The translations under genes and the position numbers were made by a program. A DNA stretch of 64,000 nt from Bradyrhizobium sp. 149 (GTDB lineage: Bacteria; Pseudomonadota; Alphaproteobacteria; Rhizobiales; Xanthobacteraceae): the NCBI RefSeq assembly GCF_023073915.1, contig NZ_JADPKK010000022.1:1116001-1180000 (forward strand), read 5' to 3'. Below the pieces are notes generated by a model. It made no database searches. It saw only the letters and a list, made by a program, of their open reading frames with translations, and was not told where the DNA came from. This document shows positions 7,869 to 16,009 of this stretch, piece after piece; the first letter of the stretch is position 1; each line of letters begins with the position of its first letter.

Positions 7869-10655
7869 ATGAGGCCTTCGCGGCGCGAGTTCGTGAAGTG
7901 GTTGTCGGCGGGAGGCATCTCGGTCAGCCTGTCACACCTTGCTTCCGCAACGGGCGTTCCCTTCGCAGCCCACGAGACGCTGCCTGGACGCGGCAAGTTC
8001 AATCCCGCGACCAAGGGCGCCGGCCGAGTCGACGGCGTCGCCAAGGTCACCGGCGCAAAGCTTTACGCCTCCGACTTTCGCGCCAATGATCTGCCGGGCT
8101 GGCCGCAGACCACCTCGCACGCCATCCTGGTCCGTGCCAACGACGCCGCGCACGTCTATACCGGGCTGGACCTCGGCCGCCTCGGCGGCGCGCTCAAGCC
8201 GTCGGTGGTGGTGACGGCCGCTGATCTCGACCGGATCGGGACGCAGGTGCCGGAATTCTATGCGGGCGACCTGTTCTGTCCGCCCGGCAAGACGCCGCTT
8301 TATCTCGGCCAGCCGGTCGCGCTTTTGATCTTCGAAAAGTTCGACGCCTTCGACCAGGCGCGTCTCGCGCTGCGCGACGGCACGTTCGTCCAGTTCGGCG
8401 AGGAGACCGGGCCAGTCGTCGTGCCCGATTACGGGGCCTTCCGCTTCACCCGCGTGGCAGGTCCCTCGCCTGACAAGCCGGATGTCTATTCGCCGCTTCA
8501 GGCCGGCTGGGTCTCGCCGAAGAAAGTGCAGAGCGCAGCGCTGCCGGTGTGGTCGCCGCTTGCGAAGGAAATGCCGGCGGATTACGCCAAGGCAGCGAAA
8601 CATGGCGAGCAGATCCGCGCCGAGCTTGCAGCGGATGACGCCTCGATGCTGGTGCTCGACCGCGAGTTCGAGACGCAATCGGTCGACCCGATGTTCCTCG
8701 AGCCGGAATGCGGGCTCGCCTGGTACGACGGCAAGGGCGGCAATCTCGAACTGCTGCTTGGCGTTCAGTCGCCCTACGAGGCGGCGGAGTCGATCGCGCA
8801 TCTGTTCGGCAAGGCCCGCGCGCCCTACAAGCCGGCGCACATCAACGCGCAGTTCGCCCATGTCGGTGGCGGCTTTGGTGGCCGCGATCACACACCTTTC
8901 ATTCTCTATGTTGCGCTCGCGGCGGTCTGCTTTCCCGGCAAGCCGGTGCGGCTGGCGCATGACCGCTACCAGCAGTTTCAGGGCGGCATCAAGCGCCACG
9001 CGATCAAGATGCGCTCGCGCATCGGCATCGATCGCGCGACCGGCAAGATCAAGGCGTTCGCCGCCGATCACGTGCTCGACGGCGGCGGGCTCGCCCATTT
9101 CTCGGCCAGCGTCGCCGTCGTCGCGGCCACCGGCGCGATCGGCATCTACGACATTCCGAAGGTCGACGTCAGAACCGTCGCGGTGCACTCGCGCGGCGTG
9201 AGCGCGGGCTCGATGCGCGGCTATGGCATCCTGCAAGCCATGACGGCGCTGGAGGTCCTTATCGACGAGGCGGCGTCCGAACTCAAGCGCGATCCGATCG
9301 AATTCCGGCGGCGCAATGCGCTGCCCCAGAACGGCCGGACCATGACGGGCAATCCCTACATCGTCTCGGTGCGCACGCCCGAAATCCTCGACAAGCTCGA
9401 GAAGCACCCGATCTGGCAGCAGCGGGCGCAGTTCAGGCAGACATCGTCGGATCGGCTGGTCGGCACCGGCGTCGCCTGCGTGACGAAGGACTATGGCTCC
9501 GGCGCGGACGGCTCGCTCGGACGCGTGGAGCTTGCCCCTGACGGCAGGATCGTCATCTATTGCGATCATGTCGAGATGGGCAACGGCATCGGGACGGCGC
9601 TGGCCAACCGGGTCGCCGGCCATCTCGGCGCCGTCGCCGACGAGGTCTCGGTCGCCCGCGTCGACAGCTATGACGTACTCGGACTGGTCACATCCGGCGA
9701 TCCCTCTAGCATCGACCAGAAGACCCAGGATGCCGCGGAGAGAAATCCGCGCTGGGTGCCCGCGATCAGCTCGCCGACAAGCTCCTCGATCGGCGCGCAT
9801 GTCGGCACGCATTCCGCCGCGGAGGCCGCCCGCGTCATCTTCCGCTTCGGCCTGTGGCCCGCGGCGCTTGAGCTGTGGCGCATCCCAAGGACTGATCCGC
9901 GCGCACGGCAATGGGCCAGCGCAAGCTGGCAGAACGGCCAGCTCACCATGCCAGGTCTCGAAATGGCCGGCCTCGAACCGCTCGCGCTCCCTGTGCTCGC
10001 GGCAACAGCTCACGCACGCGGCTTCGTCACCGGTGCGGTCGCGCACAGCTTCTCGCGCTGGGCGTGGTCGCGGGCACGCTTTCCGCTGCTAGGGGAGCAA
10101 TACCGCGCCGACATCGACGCGCTGGCGATCCGCAAAGGCAAGGGCAAGTTCGAGCGGATCAACCGCGCTAGCGTCAAATTTCCGCCGACCGATAACAACC
10201 GGATCGGCACCGCCTACACCTCGATGTGCGGCACGGTCGTTCGCGTCGAGATCGAGCGCGCAACAGGTGCGCTTCGCATTGCCAAGGCCTATAGCGTGTT
10301 CGAATGCGGCACCGCGCTTGTGCCGGAAGTCGTGATGGGCCAGGCCCAGGGCGGTTTCGCCATGGGGGTCGGCTACGCGCTGCTCGAAACCCTGCCCCCG
10401 TTCGAGGGCGGGCCGGGCAACGGCGAGTGGAATCTCGGCCGCTATCTGGTCGCGCGCGGCTCCGACCTGCCGCTCCGCGATCTCGAGATCGAGATGCTGA
10501 AGCCGCAGACAGCAGACGAAGCACCGAAGGGCATGGCGGAGGTCGTGATGATCCCGATCGTGCCGGCGCTGATCAACGCCATCCATGACGCCACCGGCCA
10601 CCGCTTCCGCGCGCTGCCGGTCACAGCAAGTCTATTGAAGGGAGTGCTCGCGTGA
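7869..10655 (+). CDS. Periplasmic molybdenum hydroxylase, large (molybdopterin) subunit
   Basis: A 928-residue molybdopterin-binding subunit of the xanthine-oxidase family, of the isoquinoline-1-oxidoreductase/aldehyde-oxidase branch. It begins with a twin-arginine signal (RRxFVK then a hydrophobic segment), so the enzyme acts in the periplasm. Family landmarks are AHVGGGFGGRDH, RGYGILQAMTALE and, near the C-terminus, a VMGQAQGGFAMG segment with the region that positions the active-site Glu. The ATG at 7869 has AAGGAA 5 bases upstream and puts the Tat motif at the N-terminus; longer reading frames upstream do not. It overlaps the 2Fe-2S subunit gene by four bases (GTGA). Substrate unknown: aldehydes or N-heterocycles are the family range. 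Confidence 0.9.
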   Translation: MRPSRREFVKWLSAGGISVSLSHLASATGVPFAAHETLPGRGKFNPATKGAGRVDGVAKVTGAKLYASDFRANDLPGWPQTTSHAILVRANDAAHVYTGLDLGRLGGALKPSVVVTAADLDRIGTQVPEFYAGDLFCPPGKTPLYLGQPVALLIFEKFDAFDQARLALRDGTFVQFGEETGPVVVPDYGAFRFTRVAGPSPDKPDVYSPLQAGWVSPKKVQSAALPVWSPLAKEMPADYAKAAKHGEQIRAELAADDASMLVLDREFETQSVDPMFLEPECGLAWYDGKGGNLELLLGVQSPYEAAESIAHLFGKARAPYKPAHINAQFAHVGGGFGGRDHTPFILYVALAAVCFPGKPVRLAHDRYQQFQGGIKRHAIKMRSRIGIDRATGKIKAFAADHVLDGGGLAHFSASVAVVAATGAIGIYDIPKVDVRTVAVHSRGVSAGSMRGYGILQAMTALEVLIDEAASELKRDPIEFRRRNALPQNGRTMTGNPYIVSVRTPEILDKLEKHPIWQQRAQFRQTSSDRLVGTGVACVTKDYGSGADGSLGRVELAPDGRIVIYCDHVEMGNGIGTALANRVAGHLGAVADEVSVARVDSYDVLGLVTSGDPSSIDQKTQDAAERNPRWVPAISSPTSSSIGAHVGTHSAAEAARVIFRFGLWPAALELWRIPRTDPRARQWASASWQNGQLTMPGLEMAGLEPLALPVLAATAHARGFVTGAVAHSFSRWAWSRARFPLLGEQYRADIDALAIRKGKGKFERINRASVKFPPTDNNRIGTAYTSMCGTVVRVEIERATGALRIAKAYSVFECGTALVPEVVMGQAQGGFAMGVGYALLETLPPFEGGPGNGEWNLGRYLVARGSDLPLRDLEIEMLKPQTADEAPKGMAEVVMIPIVPALINAIHDATGHRFRALPVTASLLKGVLA

Positions 10656-11176
10656 CCACCCTCAGCCTCACCATCAACGGCCAGAAGCACGGCCCGATGG
10701 ACGTCCGCGACGATCTGTCGATGAACGATTTTTTGCGCGAGATGCTGGGCATGACCGGCACCAAATTCGGCTGCGGCGCCGCGCAATGCCTAAGCTGCGC
10801 CATCATCGTCGACGCGCCCGACGGCTCCAGCACCACCAGCCCGACCTGCGTCGCGCCCGCCGTATCCTTCGACGGCAAATCGATCCGCACCGTCGAGGGC
10901 CACGCCCAGGGCGGCCAGCTCTCGGTATTGCAACAGGCCTTCATCAATCACTTCGCCTTCCAATGCGGCTATTGCACCGCCGGCTTTCTTGGCGAAGGCC
11001 AGGTGCTGCTCGAGCGCCTGGCGCGCGCGCCCGTACCGCGCGAGGCGCTGGAGCGGACCATCGCAGACGCGCTCGACGGCCATCTCTGCCGCTGCACCGG
11101 CTACATCAAATATCAAGAGGCGATGCGCGACGTGATCCTGGCCGATTCAAACCGCTACCTCATAGCCGCGAAGTGA
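10652..11176 (+). CDS. Molybdenum hydroxylase 2Fe-2S subunit
   Basis: A 174-residue electron-transfer subunit. The plant-type 2Fe-2S site is visible as CGAAQCLSC about residues 41-49 with the fourth Cys near PTC, and the second, helical 2Fe-2S domain as CGYCTAGF with CRCTGY. There is no FAD domain and no export signal; it is expected to fold with the Tat-targeted large subunit and travel with it. The GTG start overlaps the TGA of the upstream gene, with GAAGGGAG upstream, showing translational coupling. A cytochrome gene follows after 8 bases, completing the electron path. Confidence 0.92.
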   Translation: MTTLSLTINGQKHGPMDVRDDLSMNDFLREMLGMTGTKFGCGAAQCLSCAIIVDAPDGSSTTSPTCVAPAVSFDGKSIRTVEGHAQGGQLSVLQQAFINHFAFQCGYCTAGFLGEGQVLLERLARAPVPREALERTIADALDGHLCRCTGYIKYQEAMRDVILADSNRYLIAAK

Positions 11177-11184
11177 CACCCGCC

Positions 11185-11802
11185 ATGATCTCCGACGCGC
11201 GGTTCAAGATGATTGCCGTGGTCGCGGCACTGGCCGGCAGTCTCAGTGCGGGCTACGCGGCCTCGGAAAGCGCAAGCCCTGCGCTGGCCTCGCCGGAAAG
11301 CTTCGCCGGCATCAGCGAGACCGAGAAGCGATCGGCTGCGATCTTCACCGAGCTCGGCAAGGTCCTGACAAATCCGCGTTGCACCAATTGTCATCCGGCC
11401 GGCGACAGGCCGCACCAGGGCGACAATCCCCGGCTCCATCAGCCGCCGGTCTCGCGCGGCGCTGACGGCCATGGGCTCGAGGCGATGCGCTGCAACAGCT
11501 GCCACCAGAAGGCCAATTTCGAGCCCGGTCGCATGCCCGGCCATCCCGACTGGCATCTGGCGCCGCGCGAGATGGCTTGGGAAGGCAAGACGATCGGCGA
11601 AATCTGCGAGCAGATCAGGGATCCCGCACGCAATGGCGGGCGCAAGGTGGAAGACCTGATCGACCATATCGGCAAGGACACCCTCGTCGGCTGGGCCTGG
11701 AAGCCCGGCTTCGGCCGCTCGCCCGCGCCGGGCACGCAGGAGCAGGCCGGCGCGCTGGTCGAGGCCTGGGTGAAGACGGGAGCGGCGTGTCCCGCGCCTT
11801 GA
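11185..11802 (+). CDS. Dihaem c-type cytochrome subunit of the molybdenum hydroxylase
   Basis: A 205-residue exported cytochrome. A signal peptide (about 1-25, cleavage near GYA-A) is followed by two haem-binding motifs, CTNCH and CNSCH, about 45 residues apart. The C-terminal half carries Trp- and Asp-rich segments resembling proteins annotated as isoquinoline 1-oxidoreductase subunits. As the third gene of an operon with the molybdopterin and 2Fe-2S subunits, it probably accepts electrons from the iron-sulfur centres and passes them to the respiratory chain, replacing the FAD subunit of cytoplasmic relatives (inference). A Rho-independent terminator at 11891 ends the operon. Confidence 0.88.
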   Translation: MISDARFKMIAVVAALAGSLSAGYAASESASPALASPESFAGISETEKRSAAIFTELGKVLTNPRCTNCHPAGDRPHQGDNPRLHQPPVSRGADGHGLEAMRCNSCHQKANFEPGRMPGHPDWHLAPREMAWEGKTIGEICEQIRDPARNGGRKVEDLIDHIGKDTLVGWAWKPGFGRSPAPGTQEQAGALVEAWVKTGAACPAP

Positions 11803-11890
11803 GCGCCTTCGGGCTTGTGATAAGCACGAACAGCTCCACTCCCGTTCGGGAGTGACGCTGCGGCAAACGCAGTAAACGAAGCCTTAATGA

Positions 11891-11914
11891 GCCCGGCCGT
11901 CGCGCCGGGCTTTT
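11891..11914 (+). terminator. Rho-independent terminator of the molybdenum hydroxylase operon
   Basis: Arms GCCCGGC (11891-11897) and GCCGGGC (11904-11910) with a 6-base loop, followed by TTTT. It stands between the cytochrome gene and the convergent GlcG-like gene. Confidence 0.75.
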
Positions 11915-11937
11915 CATTGAGTGGCCTGATTTGATTT

Positions 11938-12417
11938 TCAGAGTGGCTCGTTCAGGCCAGTACCGAAAGCCGCAAGACCCGCCGACGCGACCTGCGCGTC
12001 CTGGGTTGATTGCATGCCTGACACACCGATCGCGCCGATCACCCTCCCCCCGCGCACGATCGGAAGGCCGCCTTCCAGAGGCGTCAGATTGGTCATACCC
12101 AGGAGCCGCAGATGAAGGCCGCCGGCGGAGAGCGCCGATTCGAACATGCCCGTAGACCGCCTGAAATCGACCGCTGTTTTCGCCTTTTGCTGAGCGACGA
12201 GCACGCTGCCATGCTGCGCCTGATCGAGACGGTAGAGCAGAACGAGATGGCCACCACTGTCGGCGACGGCGATCACCATCGGCCATCCCTGACGTTGCGC
12301 TTCGGCGCGCGCCGCGCCGGCAACGAGCGCGGCCTCGTCGAGCGTTATCGGGTCACCATAGAGGGGCGTCAGGGCCACTATAGGTGCGTTTACTTTCGAG
12401 CGATCAATGTCCGTCAT
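11938..12417 (-). CDS. GlcG/HbpS-family protein (DUF336)
   Basis: A 159-residue protein of the haem-degrading/corrinoid-binding GlcG-HbpS fold. The family pattern is seen in the N-terminal TLDEAALVAGAARAEAQ helix and in the VAVADSGGHLVLLYR, FRRSTGMFES and GGLPIVRGGRVIGAIGVSG segments. No signal peptide is present, so it is cytoplasmic, unlike streptomycete HbpS. Function in this family is mixed: haem binding, or an accessory role beside oxidoreductases. ATG 12415-12417 with upstream GGAAG is preferred; an in-frame start further up at 12462 would run through the AT-rich palindrome. It is divergent from a LysR gene that presumably regulates it. Confidence 0.78.
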   Translation of the reverse strand: MTDIDRSKVNAPIVALTPLYGDPITLDEAALVAGAARAEAQRQGWPMVIAVADSGGHLVLLYRLDQAQHGSVLVAQQKAKTAVDFRRSTGMFESALSAGGLHLRLLGMTNLTPLEGGLPIVRGGRVIGAIGVSGMQSTQDAQVASAGLAAFGTGLNEPL

Positions 12418-12465
12418 GGGAAGCTCCAGGTTGCTGAGAGCTGATGACAACATATCGCGCATCTG

Positions 12466-13407
12466 GTGATAATATACGCTAATGAGGATATATTATCTCA
12501 CTTTTCGAGAGAATGGCCCCTGACCTCGCTTGCGGACTACACGATTTTTCTGGCTATTGTTGATGAGGGCAGCCTGACATCGGCAGCTGTTCGTCTTGGC
12601 CGATCGCTTCAGGCGGTGAGCCGGTCGCTGGCAAGGCTCGAGCAGGATCTTGGCGTTGAGCTCGTGTCGCGGACGACGCGGCGCCTGCACCCCACGGCGA
12701 CAGGGCTTGATTTTGCCGATCGCATCCGCCTGGCACTCACCACCATTGACGGCGCGCGTGAAGATCTCCTTGCTCGCGATCGGCGCCTCGCCGGCACCAT
12801 CCGCATCGGCACGTCGAGCCTGTTCGGGCCCGAATATGTGACTCCTGCGCTGAGCCAATTTCTTACGCGGAATCCGGAAGTGCACATCGAGCTTGTCTTG
12901 TCCGATGAGCATATCGACCTCGTCGCTGAGAAGCTGGATTTCGCCGTTCGCATCGGCAACCTGCCGGACTCGAACTTGAGGGTTCGCCGCATCGGCGGAT
13001 TGAATTGGGCGGTCTTCGCTTCACCGGCTTATCTCGCCGCGCACGGTCGTCCCGGGCATCCGCGAGAGCTTTCCCATCATGAGTGCGTGTTGCGGGCCAG
13101 CGACGACGACAGATGGGTATTTGACGACAACAAGCGGCGCATCGCGGTGCATGGCCGCTTTCGCTCGGAAAATGCTGCTGCACGCAATGCGGCCGTAGCT
13201 TCAGGCGTTGGCATTGGGCTCGCGCCGCTCTGGCAGGTGCGCAGGCTGATCGAGCAAGGGATCGTGGAGCAAATCCTTGTCGGCCACGAGCCGCCGCCTA
13301 TTCCACTCCAGATCGTTTGGGTCAGGCGGGGCGCCGGCGCGTTGCCGCGGCGTATCCGTGCCGCAATGGATTTCCTCGTCGCGCGGCTCTCTGCCCAGCG
13401 GATATGA
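12466..13407 (+). CDS. LysR family transcriptional regulator
   Basis: A LysR-type regulator of up to 313 residues. The winged helix-turn-helix is in the first third (FLAIVDEGSLTSAAVRLGRS then RSLARLEQDLGVELVSRTTRR), and the effector domain follows from about residue 105. The coordinates use the GTG at 12466, the only ATG/GTG/TTG start available in frame, but it lies inside the inverted repeat at 12468-12497 and has no good ribosome site. Homology would begin near the CTG at 12520, preceded by CGAGAGAA, so a CTG start or a lost ATG is possible. It is divergent from the GlcG-like gene, its likely target. Inducer unknown. Confidence 0.85.
   Translation: MIIYANEDILSHFSREWPLTSLADYTIFLAIVDEGSLTSAAVRLGRSLQAVSRSLARLEQDLGVELVSRTTRRLHPTATGLDFADRIRLALTTIDGAREDLLARDRRLAGTIRIGTSSLFGPEYVTPALSQFLTRNPEVHIELVLSDEHIDLVAEKLDFAVRIGNLPDSNLRVRRIGGLNWAVFASPAYLAAHGRPGHPRELSHHECVLRASDDDRWVFDDNKRRIAVHGRFRSENAAARNAAVASGVGIGLAPLWQVRRLIEQGIVEQILVGHEPPPIPLQIVWVRRGAGALPRRIRAAMDFLVARLSAQRI
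12468..12497. promoter_or_regulatory. AT-rich inverted repeat, candidate LysR operator
   Basis: Perfect 9-bp arms GATAATATA (12468-12476) and TATATTATC (12489-12497) flank a 12-base spacer. It stands out as AT-rich in GC-rich surroundings and lies between the GlcG-like gene and the divergent LysR gene. LysR-type regulators bind interrupted dyads in such positions. The dyad overlaps the only conventional upstream start codon of the LysR gene, so that start is doubtful. Confidence 0.6.
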
Positions 13408-13491
13408 GTTGCGGCATTCGCCACATCGCCGTCGTCGGCGTCGTGGTAGGCGCGGACCGCGTTGCGCGGCTGTCATCGGCCAAGCTGGAAT

Positions 13492-13749
13492 TCAGGACCG
13501 CCGCATCAACTTGAGCGAAGCCGCAAACCGTAGGCTGCGCTTACCGGCGAGCGCGATGCCTTCGAGCTCGGCGCTATCGGCCGTGCAGGTTCCGGAAAAG
13601 CAATCGAGCGCGCGCAGGCTCATTCCATAGAACCCGTTGGTGATGCCGCCCTCCCCGATCGCGCCGCGAGACGGCAGCGCCCCGTGGTCGAGCCGCGTCA
13701 GATGTGCCCAGAAACGACCACCCGGGGAATACGATGACAGCGCATTCAA
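13492..13749 (-). pseudogene. Remnant of a GrlR-family gene with an internal deletion
   Basis: The reverse-strand frame reads FWAHLTRLDHGALPSRGAIG, then NGFYGMSLRALD, then jumps directly to FSGTCTADSAELEGIALAGK and a KLMRR end. The intact paralogue at 14874-15578 has the same blocks in the same order (FWANLAPLDDEALPPRG..., NGLYSIHIRGLD, FSGSCTAESAELEGIALAGK), but with about 60 more residues between the second and third blocks and a whole N-terminal domain before the first. So this copy lacks the first domain and most of the second. The frame is still open for 85 codons, but a functional product is unlikely. Its last 97 bases are a near-identical direct repeat of the end of the intact gene. 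Confidence 0.75.
13503..13599. repeat. Left copy of a 97-bp direct repeat (GrlR 3' end)
   Basis: Matches 14885-14981 with about eight mismatches by eye. Both copies encode the C-terminal end of GrlR-family proteins on the minus strand, and together they bracket the AT-richer alpha/beta-hydrolase gene. Confidence 0.8.
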
Positions 13750-13926
13750 CTAACACGACACCCGTCGTAGCAGGACGCCCCAAGTGGTTAAATGCACTGT
13801 CACCGCAATTAAGGAACGGACCCGTGCACCGCAGCAGTTATCTCCTCTATTTCATCACCTCGTCGGCGCGGGCGAGCAGGGTCATTGGAACGTAAAAGCG
13901 GCAAGGTGTACCGGAAAAGGCTGTTT

Positions 13927-14772
13927 TCAATGCTCCGAAGTAAACTTTAGAACAGCTTCATTGAAAGCCTTTGGGTTCTCAGCGGTCATTGCGTGACCCG
14001 CGCAAGGAATAACGACCGGCGGCTCGAAATTGCCCCGATTCTGCATCTCGGAAATCAAAACACCATACAGTGGTGGCGATTTCTCGCCATTTATCATGAG
14101 GACGGCGAAATTGAAATTCCGCAAATCTTCGTCTGTGGTGAGAGGAAGTGGATCATCGACGATCGCGGTCCGAATATTCTGAAGAAACTCTTTCTGCCGC
14201 CCCACTGACAAACTCTGCCAAAAGTCCGGACCGACCAAGCGATGCATGAAGCGGGCCGTGCCGCCCTCAACATCTCTATTGGCTACATCTTTCCGCAACT
14301 CAGCAAACAAGTTTGATCGGAAGGCCGTCGCCTTTAAATTTGCTTCCGTTTCAGGAAGCTCAAGCCTGACGCCTGCATCCGCCAGAATGAGGCTTCGGAT
14401 GAGGTCAGGATATTTTTTCGCCACTTCGATAGCAACAGCACCGCCGCGAGAAACACCCAACAAGTGCACCGGACCAAGATCCAGCTTTTCTACGAAGGCG
14501 CCCACATCGTCGGCGTGCTGGGCGAATGAGAAATCGTTTCCCACGCCGTCCCACAATTCAGGGAAATAGTGCCTGAGGCTTACGTTCAGAACTCGATGTT
14601 GTCTGGAAAACGGTTCGATCTGATCCGGCCAAATTCGATAATCGCAGAACGATCCATGGACCAGGACAAGCGGCGGGCCAGCTCCACGATCTTGATAGGC
14701 CATGGGATATCCATTGACCTCGATCCATTTTACATCAGCAGGGATCGGCCATTTCGGCGGAAGATAAGACAT
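13927..14772 (-). CDS. Alpha/beta-fold hydrolase, compositionally atypical
   Basis: A 281-residue cytoplasmic alpha/beta hydrolase. The oxyanion-hole motif LVLVHGSF, the nucleophile elbow GVSRGG, an acid in the INGEKSP region and the C-terminal His in CAGHAMT are all in order, so it should be catalytically competent as an esterase, lactonase or related enzyme. The ATG at 14770-14772 has GGAG 8 bases upstream, better than the TTG nine codons earlier. Base composition is clearly more AT-rich than the surrounding genes, and codon third positions are mixed rather than GC-biased. With its position between a GrlR remnant and an intact GrlR gene that form direct repeats, this suggests acquisition by transfer. 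Substrate unknown. Confidence 0.82.
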   Translation of the reverse strand: MSYLPPKWPIPADVKWIEVNGYPMAYQDRGAGPPLVLVHGSFCDYRIWPDQIEPFSRQHRVLNVSLRHYFPELWDGVGNDFSFAQHADDVGAFVEKLDLGPVHLLGVSRGGAVAIEVAKKYPDLIRSLILADAGVRLELPETEANLKATAFRSNLFAELRKDVANRDVEGGTARFMHRLVGPDFWQSLSVGRQKEFLQNIRTAIVDDPLPLTTDEDLRNFNFAVLMINGEKSPPLYGVLISEMQNRGNFEPPVVIPCAGHAMTAENPKAFNEAVLKFTSEH

Positions 14773-14873
14773 CAAGGAAGCTCCAGCGTGGTCCGTCAAT
14801 GCTCCGAGGTCGTACCACTTTCGGGCCTGCTTTACCCTCTCAAGCGGACACCCCGGATCTTTGAATAACCGCC

Positions 14874-15578
14874 CTACGCCCGTCGCATCAACTTGAGCGA
14901 AGCCGCGAGCCGCAAACTGCGCTTGCCGGCGAGCGCGATGCCTTCGAGCTCGGCGCTCTCGGCCGTGCAGCTTCCGGAAAAACCGATCCCGACCTCATAG
15001 CCGCCGAACACGGGGTTTTCGCCTTTCGCCGGCGTGTGCTCCTGGTTGAGCATCTCGCCCTTCCAGCGGCCGTCCGCCGAGGAGTAGGAGCCGAGATAGT
15101 AGAAAAACGCATCGCCGCCGAGAATGCGGCCGTCGATCAGCAACATCACGCCGGAGAGTCCCGCCTCGACCCCGTCGAGTCCACGGATGTGGATCGAGTA
15201 CAACCCGTTGACGATGCCATCCGGGCCGACCGTGCCGCGCGGTGGCAGCGCCTCATCGTCGAGCGGCGCCAGGTTGGCCCAGAACACGCTGCCCGGCATC
15301 GGATCCGCCTTGCCTTCGAACAGGATCGTCGATCCCTCCCTCCTGCCGCGCACCTTGATCGCGGCGACGTCGGTGCCCATCAGCGGCTTGTAATTGGGAT
15401 CGTCATTGTGCCGCTCGGTGATCACACTGGCTTCGATCGCGCCGTCCTTGACGTCATAGGTCCCGAGATGCGCAAAGGCGGAATTGCCGCCGAGCATCTT
15501 GCCGTCATGCATGCACATGATGCTGCGGCCGAAGGCGCCGTTGATGCCGTATTCAACCTTGTAGAGTCCGTCCAGCAA
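14874..15578 (-). CDS. GrlR-family protein, two-domain
   Basis: A 234-residue protein related to GrlR, the small beta-barrel negative regulator of the EPEC type III secretion system. It contains two copies of the fold: residues about 1-110 (GLYKVEYG..., MLGGNSAFAHLGTY) and about 128-234 (GLYSIHIRGLDG..., ILGGDAFFYYLGSY), whereas E. coli GrlR has one. No GrlA or type III secretion genes are nearby. The only plausible start is TTG at 15576-15578, with a weak ribosome site and a stop codon close upstream; an original ATG may have been lost. A second full copy lies at 17566-18267 and a remnant at 13492. Function outside enterobacteria is unknown. Confidence 0.78.
   Translation of the reverse strand: MLDGLYKVEYGINGAFGRSIMCMHDGKMLGGNSAFAHLGTYDVKDGAIEASVITERHNDDPNYKPLMGTDVAAIKVRGRREGSTILFEGKADPMPGSVFWANLAPLDDEALPPRGTVGPDGIVNGLYSIHIRGLDGVEAGLSGVMLLIDGRILGGDAFFYYLGSYSSADGRWKGEMLNQEHTPAKGENPVFGGYEVGIGFSGSCTAESAELEGIALAGKRSLRLAASLKLMRRA
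14885..14981. repeat. Right copy of a 97-bp direct repeat (GrlR 3' end)
   Basis: Partner of 13503-13599; it forms the end of the intact GrlR-family gene. The spacing of about 1.38 kb holds the alpha/beta-hydrolase gene. Confidence 0.8.
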
Positions 15579-16009
15579 CGCAATAGACCCGCAAATTCAA
15601 AAGGAAAGCATGCGCTACCTAGCATCGCCGCCGCACCAAGGCCATCGGGCTTTTCCGCGCACGGCCATTCGCGGAGCTACACCTGCGATGATGCCATCAT
15701 GCCCCTGTTTTGCCCGACGGCGCAACGATTTCGTCAATTCCGTAGAGCTGTAATTTCAACACCATCCGCAGAGCTGTGATTTCAAACACTTGGCTACTGT
15801 GCATGGGGTTGTTTTTCGACTTTTTGTTTGCCAGTCCCCGGCGGCCCCTTCCGCAGTCATCAAAGCCGGCTTCGGACCCGCCGGCGCAGGCGCGCGACCA
15901 AGCCGCATGGGTCAGACGGAGCCATCAGCCGAGGCGCAGATCGCAACCTTCGTCGCAAGCGCAGCGAAGCTGCTGCTGCTCGATGCCGCGTTCTACTACG
16001 ACAAGTGAA
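15579..16009. other. Gene-poor stretch with short repeats
   Basis: About 430 bp with no convincing gene. It holds an imperfect direct repeat, AGAGCTGTAATTTCAAC at 15744-15760 and AGAGCTGTGATTTCAAAC at 15770-15787. The segment around 15690-15725 (CCCCTGTTTTGCCCGACGG) resembles, from memory, an intergenic element common in Bradyrhizobium. A plus-strand frame ending at 16008 (about 60 residues, ending LLLLDAAFYYDK) is open but was not recognised and may be a relic. Confidence 0.4.

Noticed and set aside
7932..10046. 704-codon minus-strand frame opposite the molybdenum hydroxylase gene
   Set aside because: Antisense shadow without domain similarity; the plus strand has all family motifs.
15790..16008. 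72-codon plus-strand frame before the Sel1 gene
   Set aside because: Not recognised, no ribosome site, and the region resembles intergenic repeat DNA; recorded as a possible relic only.
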